DNA of 64,000 nucleotides from Cliona cf. orientalis (taxonomy: Eukaryota > Porifera > Demospongiae > Clionaida > Clionaidae). Shown piece by piece: positions 28,588 through 39,833 of this stretch (positions are counted from its first letter, which is position 1; the number at the start of each line of letters is the position of its first letter). The notes under the pieces are model-generated. The model saw nothing but the letters and a program-made list of their open reading frames with translations. It had not been told where the DNA came from and did not search any database. The translations under genes and the position numbers were made by a program. The stretch is taken from contig OZ005690.1 of the NCBI GenBank assembly GCA_963930775.1, positions 10,442,411 through 10,506,410 of the forward strand, in the 5' to 3' direction.

Positions 28588-29477
28588 GGTATATGTGTGT
28601 AGTACTCTCATTCAAGGAATGCATGCATGATACGCAGTTGCATCCAATAATATCACACATCTCAGAATAGATAAATTGGGAATCGAGGGGCAACAACATG
28701 TATGTAGTAATATTAATAGTATAATGGTATAAGAGTATTTTGCTCTAATTCAGTGTGACTAATTGCTACATCCTCTAATGTTTGTATCTACATTCAAAAA
28801 TGCATATTACATGTACATATATACAATGTCAATAATAATATGGCACAGATTTCCATTATAAGCTGATTGCATGATAATATCAAAAAGCAATTCTATATTT
28901 CTTAAAGTAGCTAGTATTACAACAGTATATGCCACACCTCTGACATGGCAGCTCAGAGTCTGTGTCTGTGTATATACAGACATGCATGAACTGCCAACCT
29001 CAACCAAAGGACAATACACTAAGTATAGATCATGTTCACAATTATTGATAATAAGCGATTGTGGATTGAATTTCAAAAGGCCCATCTTGAACTGGTATAA
29101 TAGTACCTTGGGCATGCAAGTATCCAGCACTTAAAATTGGTCTCACTCAGACTGTATAATTAATTAAGTCATGCACTTACATAATATTATTATTTGTTGT
29201 ATAGAAACGTTTTGACACATTAGTCAGCCATTCCACAACCGTATAATATAAACGTTTTGACAACGTATGCATATACTATAGCTGTTACCAAGGGCTTAGA
29301 GACTCCTAAATGCAAGCCGTTACCTATTGTGTGTTTTAATTAAGATCTGAGCAATATATATTAATCCAGCAGTCTTCACGTTTCGTCTAAAAGTCGACCA
29401 GCATAGCATATGATAGTAAATTGTGGCTTGGACCATCTACCAGCGCTCATCCTGGGCTGGTTTGGCAAGATGGCAAT
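28588..29477 (+). repeat. duplicated segment copy B
   Basis: Aligns with copy C from TATGTGTGTAGTACTCTCA through GCAAGATGGCAA. It lacks the middle block present in copy C (about 32456-32985), which contains a MITE and a 76-bp repeat unit. It ends three bases before the 14-bp direct repeat at the receptor insert. Confidence 0.85.
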
Positions 29478-29479
29478 AT

Positions 29480-29493
29480 TTGATTTGTTCCAA
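29480..29493. repeat. 14-bp direct repeat, left of receptor
   Basis: TTGATTTGTTCCAA here is repeated exactly at 32225-32238. The two copies bracket 2.73 kb that contains the receptor ORF, about 110 nt of 5' flank and about 630 nt of 3' flank. This is the layout expected of a target-site duplication. Confidence 0.6.
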
Positions 29494-29503
29494 GAAAGGG
29501 AAT

Positions 29504-29509
29504 TTTATT
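29504..29509 (-). promoter_or_regulatory. AATAAA poly(A) signal for the receptor gene
   Basis: This is the only AATAAA I see on the minus strand between the receptor stop and copy B. It would give a 3' UTR of about 600 nt. It lies 11 nt before the 14-bp direct repeat at 29480-29493, which matters for the retrocopy hypothesis. Confidence 0.45.
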
Positions 29510-29813
29510 GTGCTTTCAATATGGGAGTGCTACTTGATACCATAAAGTACAGGGAGGGTGTATAGGGTTAAGACAAGTATAGATAAGGAAGCCATAATAA
29601 TATTCTAGAATATAGTTGTAACAAATACAGAAATCTGATTGGACAGTTGGCGGTCCATTATTTCAATTAGAGACCTCTCAGTTCACTTATAGACCTCTTA
29701 GAGAGGTAGGTCTATTATTGGGCTACCAAGGGCAAAGAAAGGTGCACAGTGCAACAGTAGCCTAGTCCCCAGGCTAAATGTCATGGGTACAGTTGCTATA
29801 TTCTAAATCACTT

Positions 29814-29949
29814 AGAGACCTCGTCCAATGGTGTCTATGCTTTTAAAGAGACCCTCAGGCCCTTAGTAGCACCCTCACTGCGCTCGGGATGCTACAGCCT
29901 CAGGCCTTTGGGTCTCTTAAAATGCGTAGAGACCTTGGACTCAGTCTCT
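29814..29949. mobile_element. 136-bp hairpin MITE in the receptor 3' flank
   Basis: The whole element is a near-perfect inverted repeat. Outer arms AGAGACCTCGTCCAATGG and (reverse complement of the right end) AGAGACTGAGTCCAAGG continue into matching AAGAGACCC blocks, and the centre pairs GTAGCAYCC arms. It would lie inside the receptor 3' UTR if the AATAAA at 29509 is used. A related partial stretch (TTAGAGACCTC) lies at about 29667-29710. Confidence 0.75.
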
Positions 29950-30122
29950 AACTATTATATGGAATGTCTTACACAATACTATGCAATATGAAAGAATCTG
30001 ATTGCTACTGTAACAGAGGACATTTGATGCACCCTTGAATTTACAGAGACTCCATGTATAATATTATGTCAAGTTTCAAACTTCAATGATTACATGCAAT
30101 GTCATAAGACTTGAATGCAAAA

Positions 30123-32114
30123 TTAATGTCCTCCATACTTGTAGTTACGGTATATGATTTTCTTTCGGACTGCAGGCCATACCTTTGGCACAAACAAAAA
30201 AATCTGACAAAGTAAAGCTATGATCATATGACCAATGTAGAGGATGATGAAAGAAGATTCTAAAAACAAAAGAACTTGCCAATAAATAAAAGTACATTTG
30301 CCAACAATACTGAAGAGAAAGATAAAAATGTTGACCTTTTTCGTGTCCTTGAATCGAGCGAGTCGAATCTTCCTCGATTTGATAGCAACAATGACAACAG
30401 ATTCTGTAAGCAGAATTAGGTACACAAATGCTATTGCAGACCAAATGAGGTGATAGTCACTGGGACGGCAGATTACCACTTTCTCCATGTATCCGGGATG
30501 TTCTATGAAAATTTCATCTCTGTATTGTGGATCAATTGCAGTCCACAGTATCAGCAAAATGATGTGGGGTGATAAGATGAGCATAATATAGCCCAAGAGG
30601 GCAAAATCTGATAAGTGTACACTTTTCTTTAGAAATTTGAAGGATATAAAAATACGATACACTCGAAGCATTTTCACTAGAATGGTAGCAAGGATAAGTG
30701 GCATAGATAGCCCAATACCACCCAGCCAGATCTGGACCATACAATAATCAAGTTTGAATAGATCTTGCTTATCAGCTATCAAGGAAATACTATAACCAAT
30801 CAGAATATAGCATCCAATAAATATTAGCATGCTAATTGAGACACTCGTGGACTTGATACTTGGTTCGTTACGGAAAATGACATAAAGAACAAGCAATATG
30901 GTGTTGAAAATGAAACTCAGGATGGGCAATGAAAGCAGATAAGGAATGAAAATCGGTGCTTTATTGATAATGGGAAGATCACAGTCGGTGAATATGGTCT
31001 TACTTACATTTGTTAAATTGCTTGATGTGCCATCGTAAATGCCAATAAATCTGGCCGTACAGTTCAAATTGTGGTAAACATAAACCTTGGAACTATCATG
31101 GACTGGTGATGATGTCATCACTTCACTGGAATGGGAATCTGACCTAGTACCACCCACTGATGAAATCAAATTCCAGACTGAATCGTGAAGAAGGAAAGCA
31201 TAAGAATTGTTATACTGGTAATGCATAATTTCTTCATCAATTCCTTCATAAGTCAGCTGAAAAATAAAAACACCTTCAAAGATCTTTTGAACACTGTGCG
31301 TACATGTACATCCTTTGTTTGACGTTGAGTTCTGTAGCAAATCATCCAATCGAAAGCTGTGTAATATCCAGGCATACTTTGGCCAAGTCAGTCCTCGTTT
31401 ATAAGCCTCACACAGAAACAATATGGCAGTAGAGGGGCTAGCACTCAGTACAATCGCATGGATATTAAAATCTAATATTCTGTCAATGATACTTGAAAAT
31501 GGCTGACGTTTGATGATAGTACTTATTTGAATGTTCGATATTGTGTCAGCTTTGGTAAATAGTTGGTATGAAATTGTCAAATAATACGTGTCATCTGCCT
31601 CAGTAATTACTTCGACTTTCTTTGGGTGTATCACATTCAAGAATGCAAGGATTGAATCAGTGAGTGTTGATATAGATGCTGTTGAGTAGTGTACGACGCT
31701 AGAGCTGTGTGGGGCTTGATCAAAATGGATAAGAGAAGCTGTACGCAGCCGAATTCTACTAAAAATTGCCAGGACATTGGGATGAAAAACTCCAGCAACA
31801 CCTATGATATCGGACAGCCTCTTCTGCCAGGCAAGATTAGCAATGATCTCCACCACGTTTCCTGAATAAGAGAAATCCTGTCTAGTTATCGAACTGGTAG
31901 CCACAAATAGTGTCAGATTAAGCGATGGAAAGCTGCTTTTTGCTTCTTCAATTGCTGCAAGAGCTCCAGGCAGAATCTCTTCCCCTCTCTCCCAGCTTGC
32001 CAATACTTCAGTGTGATCACTTTGAGGCAATGCAATAATGAGAACTGGCTCACTCTTTGCTAAGCTCAGTAAACTGAGCAGAGATGAAAGAAGAAGAGCT
32101 CTAGGAAATTTCAT
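30123..32114 (-). CDS. class C GPCR, GABA-B-like receptor, intronless
   Basis: A single-exon receptor of 663 residues from the chosen Met at 32114. An in-frame Met at 32171 would add 19 residues, but the inner Met directly precedes a good signal peptide (KFPRALLLSSLLSLLSL). An extracellular bilobed ligand-binding region of about 370 residues follows. It contains the motif CEAYKRGLTWPKYAW and several N-glycosylation sequons. No cysteine-rich domain sits before the membrane part, as in GABA-B receptors and unlike glutamate, taste or calcium-sensing receptors. Seven membrane segments lie at about residues 388-414, 426-446, 458-481, 503-526, 553-578, 593-617 and 621-644. The conserved TM3-ECL2 cysteine pair is C458 and C549. 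FVPKVWP after TM7 fits the family. The cytoplasmic tail is only about 18 residues and has no coiled coil, so GABA-B1/B2-type tail pairing is not expected. The ligand is unknown. The gene lies between copies B and C of a duplicated segment. Confidence 0.93.
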   Translation of the reverse strand: MKFPRALLLSSLLSLLSLAKSEPVLIIALPQSDHTEVLASWERGEEILPGALAAIEEAKSSFPSLNLTLFVATSSITRQDFSYSGNVVEIIANLAWQKRLSDIIGVAGVFHPNVLAIFSRIRLRTASLIHFDQAPHSSSVVHYSTASISTLTDSILAFLNVIHPKKVEVITEADDTYYLTISYQLFTKADTISNIQISTIIKRQPFSSIIDRILDFNIHAIVLSASPSTAILFLCEAYKRGLTWPKYAWILHSFRLDDLLQNSTSNKGCTCTHSVQKIFEGVFIFQLTYEGIDEEIMHYQYNNSYAFLLHDSVWNLISSVGGTRSDSHSSEVMTSSPVHDSSKVYVYHNLNCTARFIGIYDGTSSNLTNVSKTIFTDCDLPIINKAPIFIPYLLSLPILSFIFNTILLVLYVIFRNEPSIKSTSVSISMLIFIGCYILIGYSISLIADKQDLFKLDYCMVQIWLGGIGLSMPLILATILVKMLRVYRIFISFKFLKKSVHLSDFALLGYIMLILSPHIILLILWTAIDPQYRDEIFIEHPGYMEKVVICRPSDYHLIWSAIAFVYLILLTESVVIVAIKSRKIRLARFKDTKKVNIFIFLFSIVGKCTFIYWQVLLFLESSFIILYIGHMIIALLCQIFLFVPKVWPAVRKKIIYRNYKYGGH

Positions 32115-32224
32115 GATGCAGATGAACAGACTCAGTCCAATGGTTCGTGAATGACAACCAAGACTGTACATACTATGACTATCGGGACTGTATGTTATTT
32201 GCTACAATGTTTGATAAAATTCTG

Positions 32225-32238
32225 TTGATTTGTTCCAA
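32225..32238. repeat. 14-bp direct repeat, right of receptor
   Basis: Exact second copy of TTGATTTGTTCCAA. It coincides with the start of homology of copy C to copy A (TGTTCCAATAAA at both). Confidence 0.6.
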
Positions 32239-32463
32239 TAAATATTATAATTATTATTATATGTGTGTAGTACTCTCATTCAAGGAGTGCATGCATGATA
32301 CGCAGTTGCATGCAATAATATCACATAGATCAATCAGGAATCGAGGGGAGACAACATGACATTGTGTGTAGCAATACTAATAGTATGGTATGAGAACATA
32401 TTATTGCTCCAATTCAGTGTGACTAATTGCTATATCCTTTGATGTTTGTATCACATTCACATG

Positions 32464-32791
32464 CAGATGGTGTAGCCAGGATTTTAGGTAAGGGGGTGCT
32501 GGACTATGCACGCAAAGTGTGCGAGCAAATTTTCAAGCCACGCCCACTTATTACCCGGTAAGGTCAAAGTTCAAATGGTCACAAACAACGCGTTCTGAAT
32601 GTATCTAGCAAGGTTTTCGGCCAAACCTTGGGATAAGACAAGCTTCTAACTGTCTTCTAAGCTGTTATTTTGTAGTAGATGACGGTTTGGAGTAGCTAAG
32701 TGAGGCTGTTCTATGGACTATGTCAACTAGTCCAAGAGCAGAAGGGGGTGCTTGAGCACCCTGAGCCCCCCCCCCCTCGGCTACGCCACTG
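32464..32791 (+). mobile_element. 328-bp MITE with CAGTGGCGTAGCC-type ends (E1)
   Basis: Left end CAGATGGTGTAGCC and right end GGCTACGCCACTG are inverted relatives. The 5-bp duplication ACATG flanks it (32459-32463, 32792-32796), and copy A shows the uninterrupted site. Internal box GCAAATTTTCAAGCCACGC plus CCACTTATTA. A poly-C run precedes the right end. Confidence 0.85.
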
Positions 32792-35511
32792 ACATGTAAG
32801 CAAGCACACTTGCATGGTTACAAAATTTTGTCCGTTTGGTACGTATGTATAGCTGGGAATATACGTAACATCCTGATTAAAGGAGGTGTCCTCATTTCAG
32901 GGGTAGATTTGCTGGGACAGTGCATGGAACTACTTAATATCACAAGGAGGTCTCATTAGTCCAGTTCAATCTGTAGGCTTCTCTGTGTTCAAAAATGCAT
33001 ATTACTTACAATGTCAATAATAATATGGTATATAGAATTCCATTATAAGCTGATTGATAACATCAAAAAGCAATGCTATGTTTCTTAAGCAGCTAGTACT
33101 ACAACAGTATGCCACACCTCTGACTTGGCAGCTCAGAGTCTGTGTCTGTGTATATACAGACATGCATGAACTGCTAACCTCAACCAAAGGACAACAAATT
33201 AAGTAGATCATGTTCACAATTATTGATAATAAGCGATTGTGGATTGAATTTCAAAAGGGCCATAATTATTGAACTGGTATTAATAATAGTACCTTGGTGC
33301 ATGCAAGCACCCAGCACTTAAAATTGGTCTACCACTCAGATTGTATAATTAAGTCATGAACTTACATAATATTATTATGTATTGTATAGAAACGTTTTGA
33401 CCTAGTAGTCAGTCATTCCACAATCATATGATATAAACGTTTTGACAACGTATGCATATACTATAGCTGTTACCTATTGTGCATTTTAATTAAGATCTGA
33501 GCAATATAGATTAAATCCTGTAGTCTTCACGTTTCGCCTAAGAGTCGACCAGCGTAGCACACGATAGTAAATTGTGGCTTGGACCATCCACCAGTGCTCA
33601 TCCTGGGCAGTGGTTTGGCAAGATGGCAAAGCTGACAGACAGAAATCTAGACTACAAATGCATGTTTACCTACTGGTAACAGAGATTGTGCTTAATTACT
33701 ATAATTTTTATTTTGTATGTATAACTACTAGAGTCATCCATAGCCTGGGGGAAATGATTTTTAAGGCACTCAAAGAAAGTTCAATGCAGTCACAACACCA
33801 TGATCATCCTGTTGTAAATTTTACTCTATTGGCACTTCAAATACCACAAAGTATAGTGCAGCTAGATCACATATCCAACTCTTAAGTCATCTACATAGCT
33901 ATAGCTCCATGCATTAAAGTAGGTTAAGTACCAAAAATGGGATTATGATGACAATAATATATCCATATGTATATATCCCTATAAAGCCTGAGGGGTATAG
34001 TGATAATTACCAGTGAAAGATATGGTTCAGTTGACGTACGTAGCTGGGCACTTGGTTGAATCGATCCTGCCTGATTGATGCAGATTCCAAATATACAAAA
34101 GGATAAAATTAGAATTTGTACATGCTTTTGAAGTGTCTCTATAGTGTCTGGGTCATGGCCAAATACTCCAGGTCAGTTGATACAGCCTTGCAGAGATCAA
34201 AAGACAGCGAAATACTCTTATAGAAGCACATAAAGGATATGAGTATGGATTGACCCTGGCACGAGATTCTTATTATAGACATTGGCTGAACATGCGTGTG
34301 TAGCTAATATTAATTCTATAACCCGATTGACCTGTGACCCACAATATTATATCCATTAAATAAGTCTTATACATATACATGCATGGCAAGAGTGATGAGA
34401 ATAATATGATCACATTAGCTACAATCAATACTCTAAGCTTCTGTATGGGAATATCGTGACTTCAAGTATATGAATATCTATAATTACTTTACCCCTTAGA
34501 TTTATGCATAGTTATTGCAGGCTAAGAACAGGTCCAGGAAAAAAGAATATTATGCTAAATTTTTATGTACATGTATTATACAAATCCATTTGAAGGTTAA
34601 GTAACTACAGCTAATAGGTTAAGTAAACGTGACCTTAATTGACATTTCGTCAAGTGTAATTAACACATACGTACATACATACATATGTACATGCATACAC
34701 AATGTTAATCTGCCATGGATACAAACCCATTCACAAACGCACACGCATACATACGTACGTACAAACAAGAGTGCATGTCCAACGGCAAATAGCCCAATAG
34801 TGACACACACACAGACACACACGCAGACATACATACACAGGTTTTCCGCAAATACCTCAAACAGTGATCGTGTTACAGGACGCAATTACAAGTTTGATGG
34901 CCAAAGTGCACTTTAATTCTTTGCATTAGTGATCCAACCACAGCAGAGGGATAAAAATTCACTCCAAAAACCATCGACGACGAGAAATGGTAGCACGCTA
35001 AAAAAACAGCTATAAGACTATAATAAGGATCAAACATCAGATATCTGAGCTGTGTACGGCAACTGGGTCATGTACTAAGTACAATATTATTATTTTACGT
35101 ATGTCTTTGTGTGGTTGTATGGTTGATAGCTAGGCCAAAGGGTTAATTGTCAACAGATCCTTTGATTTGCAGGGTTTAATGGACGTTGGCTTTTACCACA
35201 CAAAGAGGCAAAAAGAGAGAGAGAGACACATTATTAAGTGTTCTATAGATCTAGAGATAGCGTTACATGATCTCCAGTGGCTATACCCTTGGTTTTTTTC
35301 CCGTCCCTTTCAGCTGGCTTAATTATTTACATGCAACTTAGATGTGATGAAAGGGTGCTCTTAGACTGGCTGCTACATATTAAATATCAACATAGACACA
35401 TTAGATATAATAGGCTAAGTCTGAATAGTCACACCATGTGAGTATATATAGAGCAACATCACTTATAGCTATAGATTAAGTAACATTTTCCCCCTAGAAT
35501 ATTGTAGACAC

Positions 35512-35621
35512 TGTCCTGATTAAAGGAGATATCCTCATTTCACGGGTAATTTTGTACACTTAGCTGGGACCATGCATAGTGTGTCCTGATTAAAGGAGAT
35601 GTCCTCATTTCAGGGGTAGTT
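35512..35621 (+). repeat. 76-bp modular repeat, 1.4 units
   Basis: Two TGTCCTGATTAAAGGAGAT starts with a shortened spacer that keeps AGCTGGGACCATGCATA. Confidence 0.85.
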
Positions 35622-36934
35622 AATACATTGACAATTCCCAAGAGGTACAGTCAGACTGAGATAGTATCAAATTCTCAGTACTGTATGCACACAGTTCATG
35701 CATGAGGATGTGGTTAGACCTGTTCAGCTTTGTAGCTATAGTAGCTGTTTAACACTTGAACCAACACAGAGCATAGTCTAAGAGAGCACCACCATACTGT
35801 AAAACCCCCCTTAAGCGCTAGGACTAGACCACGTAATTTGATTAATACACTCGTTACGACCGTCTGCATGTTGGTCAGATGCACTAAAATTGAATTTCAC
35901 GCATAGTAATGATCTAGTATAGACTCTATACTATTACTACTATACTAATAATGTTGTATCAATAGATAGATCCTTGAGAAATTGCTTATCAGCTAGACAC
36001 AGTGAATCGCCGCTTAGCCAATAGAAATGCCACCATTTCCTGTGATAGTTATAGTCGAGTGGGCCAATCACTGCCATTCATAGACATACCACATCTTAAT
36101 AATAAATATTATGGGGGCTTAATATGATTAAATTGGCCAAGTATTGGATCCGTATATTAAGTATATAATTTGATACTATCGTACCATACCGTTAATTGAC
36201 ACCTACGAGGAAATTGAAGTGTCCTAATTGATTGAAGGGGGTTTCCTCATTTCATTGGTATCACATGCAGGCAGGGTTTCAATCAGGATGGAGGGAGGAA
36301 GCAAGGGAGACATTTACATGTACAGTATCAGTTATTTTATCCCAAATGCAAACTGATCCATCGCTCCTGGACCACCTAATAATTTTATCAATACTAATAG
36401 CACTTAGTCTTAGTCTACTGCTTCCCTTGAAGAAGTTTCTAAATTAACCCCTGATGTGCACTATATTATGTATATAACTCTACGCTCAGGAGACCATGAA
36501 TATCATATACAGTATCCCCGATTAGAAGTATTCAAATCCATACACTCTCATTAGACTAAATTCACTTCAATCAATCTGCATGCACTCCAAGTGCACGTTT
36601 TGACTGTGTGTGAGTGTATTACCCGTCAGATTCTAAGTTTTCAAAATCAAGCCAATTATCCATGTCGGTTGGATGGGATGGGAAACATTATATCCACCAC
36701 TTCTGACGAATGCCCTTCCTTCCTTTGAGCACGTACGCATTTATTAAGTAACTCTAGGCCAGTGTATATACATAATAAACTCTATATGTGAATTGATTAC
36801 GTACAAGTATGTAATAATATGCACGTGTGTATTTGTATGCATTGCACAAAGTACGTACATGTACGTATACTCCGGATGTGTGTGTGTGTGTGTGTGCGTC
36901 TGTATGTATTCTGCATACCTCGATGCTTATCTAA

Positions 36935-37490
36935 CTGTTTGTGTGTCTATGTATAGACATAGCGAGGCTTTATTTTAGAAACTATTGTGTAATCACAGTC
37001 GCTCTATATAGTACGTATGTTAGCTAATGTATATATTATTGGGTATAATCAGCCACATGCATGCAGTTGCTTATTATACAGAATGTACCGGGGGTATTTA
37101 CATCGTATGGGTGTCTACGTGTGGGAATAGTGGGGCTTTATTTTTAGACTATAGTAACTGTACTCAGTCTCTTTAAATCTATGCATATAATATTATGCGT
37201 CTGCATCAGATTCTATGAAAAATGCACGATGCCTTATTTCTAGACACTACCATACTCAAATTTAATTTGCATATACGTATGTGTCTGCATATGTGAATAA
37301 TGCATGAGGCCTTATTTTCTTAGACAACCGTAGGTGTCCGCATGTGACAATAGTGGGGCTTTATTTTTAGACTACCGTACAAGGTCCCGTGCTAATCACA
37401 GTCGCAGCCTGCTTTTGTGTGCGTCTGTGTGGGCGAAGGTTGGGGCTTTATTTTTAAACTATTGTGCAATCAATAGTCACAGAAACCTTT
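36935..37490 (+). repeat. diverged tandem array
   Basis: Five or six units built on GTGTCTRYGTGTG, GGGGCTTTATTTTTAGACTA and a following AATCACAGTCGC-type block. Confidence 0.7.
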
Positions 37491-38037
37491 CATATTCGAT
37501 CTAGCGTCTATAGGAGCGATCGCATGACTTTAACGAGGGCGTATAATAATAACAACATACGTATTATTAAACTATTAATATACATGTACATGTTTGACTT
37601 TAATGAATGAAAGCGTATAATAACTATTATTATTACTATTATTAAGAGTGTGATGGTTTGTTGATCCTGGGAGGATATACATGCCTGGACGAGGGCTGGG
37701 TGGGTAATTGCCTTGAATCCCTACCTTAATTGCTTAGAAAACTGATGCTGCACAGCTGGCTGGGAATGGCGGTCTAGTTTGGGTTAGAGTGATGGGTGGC
37801 ATATAATAATATTATTATTATGAGTGGTTAGTATTAATAGTGTGCATTACATAATATTAGGTATATGTATTGACTAGACCACAGCTGCTCTGTGATGATT
37901 GTGTAAGTGTACGAATGTGTGTGCATGGCGTGACTTAGAGTGTGGTGTCTGTTGGTCCAGGAGTGGTTATTTCTTTTCCCCTTTAGGTTTCAATCTCAGA
38001 CTGTCTGAGTTGGTCGCGCTCTTGATCCATCTTGCTA

Positions 38038-38205
38038 TCTCTCTCTCCATGGCAGCCTTCTCTCTCTCTCTCTCTCTCTCTGAGATTTCTCTCTCTATTT
38101 CTTACTCTGAGGCTTGTCTCTCTCTCCATTGTCTCTCTCACTCTTTCTCTCTCCCTCTCTTCCTCTCTTCCTCTCTTCCTCCAGACAGACCTCTCTCTCC
38201 CTTTC
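38038..38205 (+). repeat. (TC)n-rich tract
   Basis: Interrupted CT repeats; the open frames in it are low-complexity. Confidence 0.9.
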
Positions 38206-38506
38206 ATGTACTAGCTATAGCTGAATGTGAAGCATCCAATTTAACAGCACTGTGCAAGATGATGCTTATCTGACCAGTGCACACTTCAAATACAAGCTAT
38301 CATAAGTGGCCAACAATACCCTGTGTACATAGCAACAAACCAATATTGGTGCAGCAGCTGAAGAGTGGGAACATTTTTGTATAAGGACAGCTAATTAGAC
38401 CAAAGGGTCACGGTAGTACTCCATAAGTGGCATCAAGCTTACAATAATAAGTGGTTGACAATGGGCTGTGTATCTAGTAGCAAGCCACAGAGAACTCCTG
38501 CTAATT

Positions 38507-38508
<2 letters not shown>

Positions 38509-38546
<38 letters not shown>
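38509..38546 (+). repeat. (TG)n microsatellite
   Basis: About 19 uninterrupted TG units. Confidence 0.95.
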
Positions 38547-38547
<1 letters not shown>

Positions 38548-39330
38548 TGGTTTTGCAGAGTGTTTATATATAGACACCTTCTTTAATCAGTCTGCTAATT
38601 GGAGACAGGTGAACAGAGGGAATGATTCAGAATGGGGCAGCCCCTTTAATCAAGAGGGTGAAATTTAAGCATGTGTTTAGCTACTTGTACTATATATATG
38701 ACGTGTAAAAACATGCCTTGGAATGATGTAATCCTCTCCATATAATAGCACATCATAAGTTGTAGAGAATAACAAAAACAGTCTAAGAGAAGAATACCAT
38801 CTCCATGTGTGCGCATCCTGACCACAACTGTTTCATCTCGAGTGCCCAACAATACCTCTTGTACCTAATCACTTACCACAGCTTCATGTCTGTAGTATAC
38901 CATACTCACTAACACAAAAACGGAATGACTACCTTTCCTGAAAAGTCTCAGAGCCGAGGGTAAGTTTTTGGACCAATTTTTACCTTGTTTGTGCACGAAG
39001 GAAGTGATGTGGTCGAGCAATTGGGACTATACTGGAATTCCTCGCGGTTCCGTTGCTAGGCAACTAATTGGTGTTGTTCTAGTATAGTGGCCCTGAGTAA
39101 GCCACACTCTCTAGTATGTGGTTTACTATCAAAATTTCCCTGGGGCTAAGCAAAGTAGCTATAGTAGTATGGATTGCTTATATAGTGCTAGCTGCTGCAT
39201 GTGTGGTCCCTAGTCTTAGACTAGCTGTTTTTGCTAGCTACCATATAGCCACCAATGAAGCTACTATACATGTAATATTTGCTTGAATATTATATAGAAA
39301 CTGTTGACTGTGAATGAATTACGGCCTAGG

Positions 39331-39652
39331 CAGTGGCGTAGCCAAGGGCGGGCCTGGTAGGGCCTAGGCCCTACCAATCATCATCTGGGCCCCAGCATTC
39401 AACATCCCTTGCCATACAATTTGAACAAGTTTTCATGATAAACTTACAGAATACAAGGGACTCGAAAAACTAGCTGCTCCTATGGACCCTGTGTTTTCGA
39501 AAAGCATCAGAAAGGGACAAACCAACACGAACTCTGACATATTTTCATTACAAATCAAGAAATACACGACTCCATTAATTAGTGGGTGTGGTCAAACTTT
39601 GCACATGCGCAAATGTGGCCCTACCAGATCAATAGCTCTAGCTACGCCACTG
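39331..39652 (-). mobile_element. 322-bp MITE with CAGTGGCGTAGC ends (E2)
   Basis: Perfect 12-bp terminal inverted repeats, CAGTGGCGTAGC and GCTACGCCACTG. CCTAGG occurs on both sides (one extra A on the right), so the target duplication is unclear. Near one end it carries a version of the E1/E3 box on the minus strand (GCAAAGTTTGACCACACCC). Confidence 0.8.
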
Positions 39653-39674
39653 ACCTAGGCTAGCTGTATGTATA

Positions 39675-39833
39675 TACCGTAGTGTCCCAGGCAAGTGCCC
39701 ACTGCTGGGTAAGCGCCCATGTACCTCATTTCAAGGGATCTATGTATACAAACGTATGGAAGTCATATCCTGGGTAAGCACCCATGCGGGCCAAAATCGC
39801 GAGTTATGGGCGCTTACCCGGGACACTACGGTA
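39675..39833. mobile_element. TACCGTA-ended word-repeat MITE (T1)
   Basis: Perfect 14-bp inverted ends, TACCGTAGTGTCCC and GGGACACTACGGTA. The interior repeats GGGTAAGCGCCCAT-type words on both strands. If the outer TA is the target duplication, the repeat proper starts CCGTAG. Confidence 0.8.

Larger units (their letters stand above)
32225..33629 (+). repeat. duplicated segment copy C (full)
   Basis: The longest copy, directly upstream of the receptor 5' end. It matches copies A and B in order, apart from an inserted 328-bp MITE. Homology to copy B ends at GGTTTGGCAAGATGGCAA. Confidence 0.85.

Noticed and set aside
28141..33629. LTR retrotransposon interpretation of the B and C direct repeats flanking the receptor
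   Set aside because: The repeats lack paired TG...CA ends, a primer-binding site and any gag or pol sequence, and copy A extends the duplication beyond a two-LTR plan.
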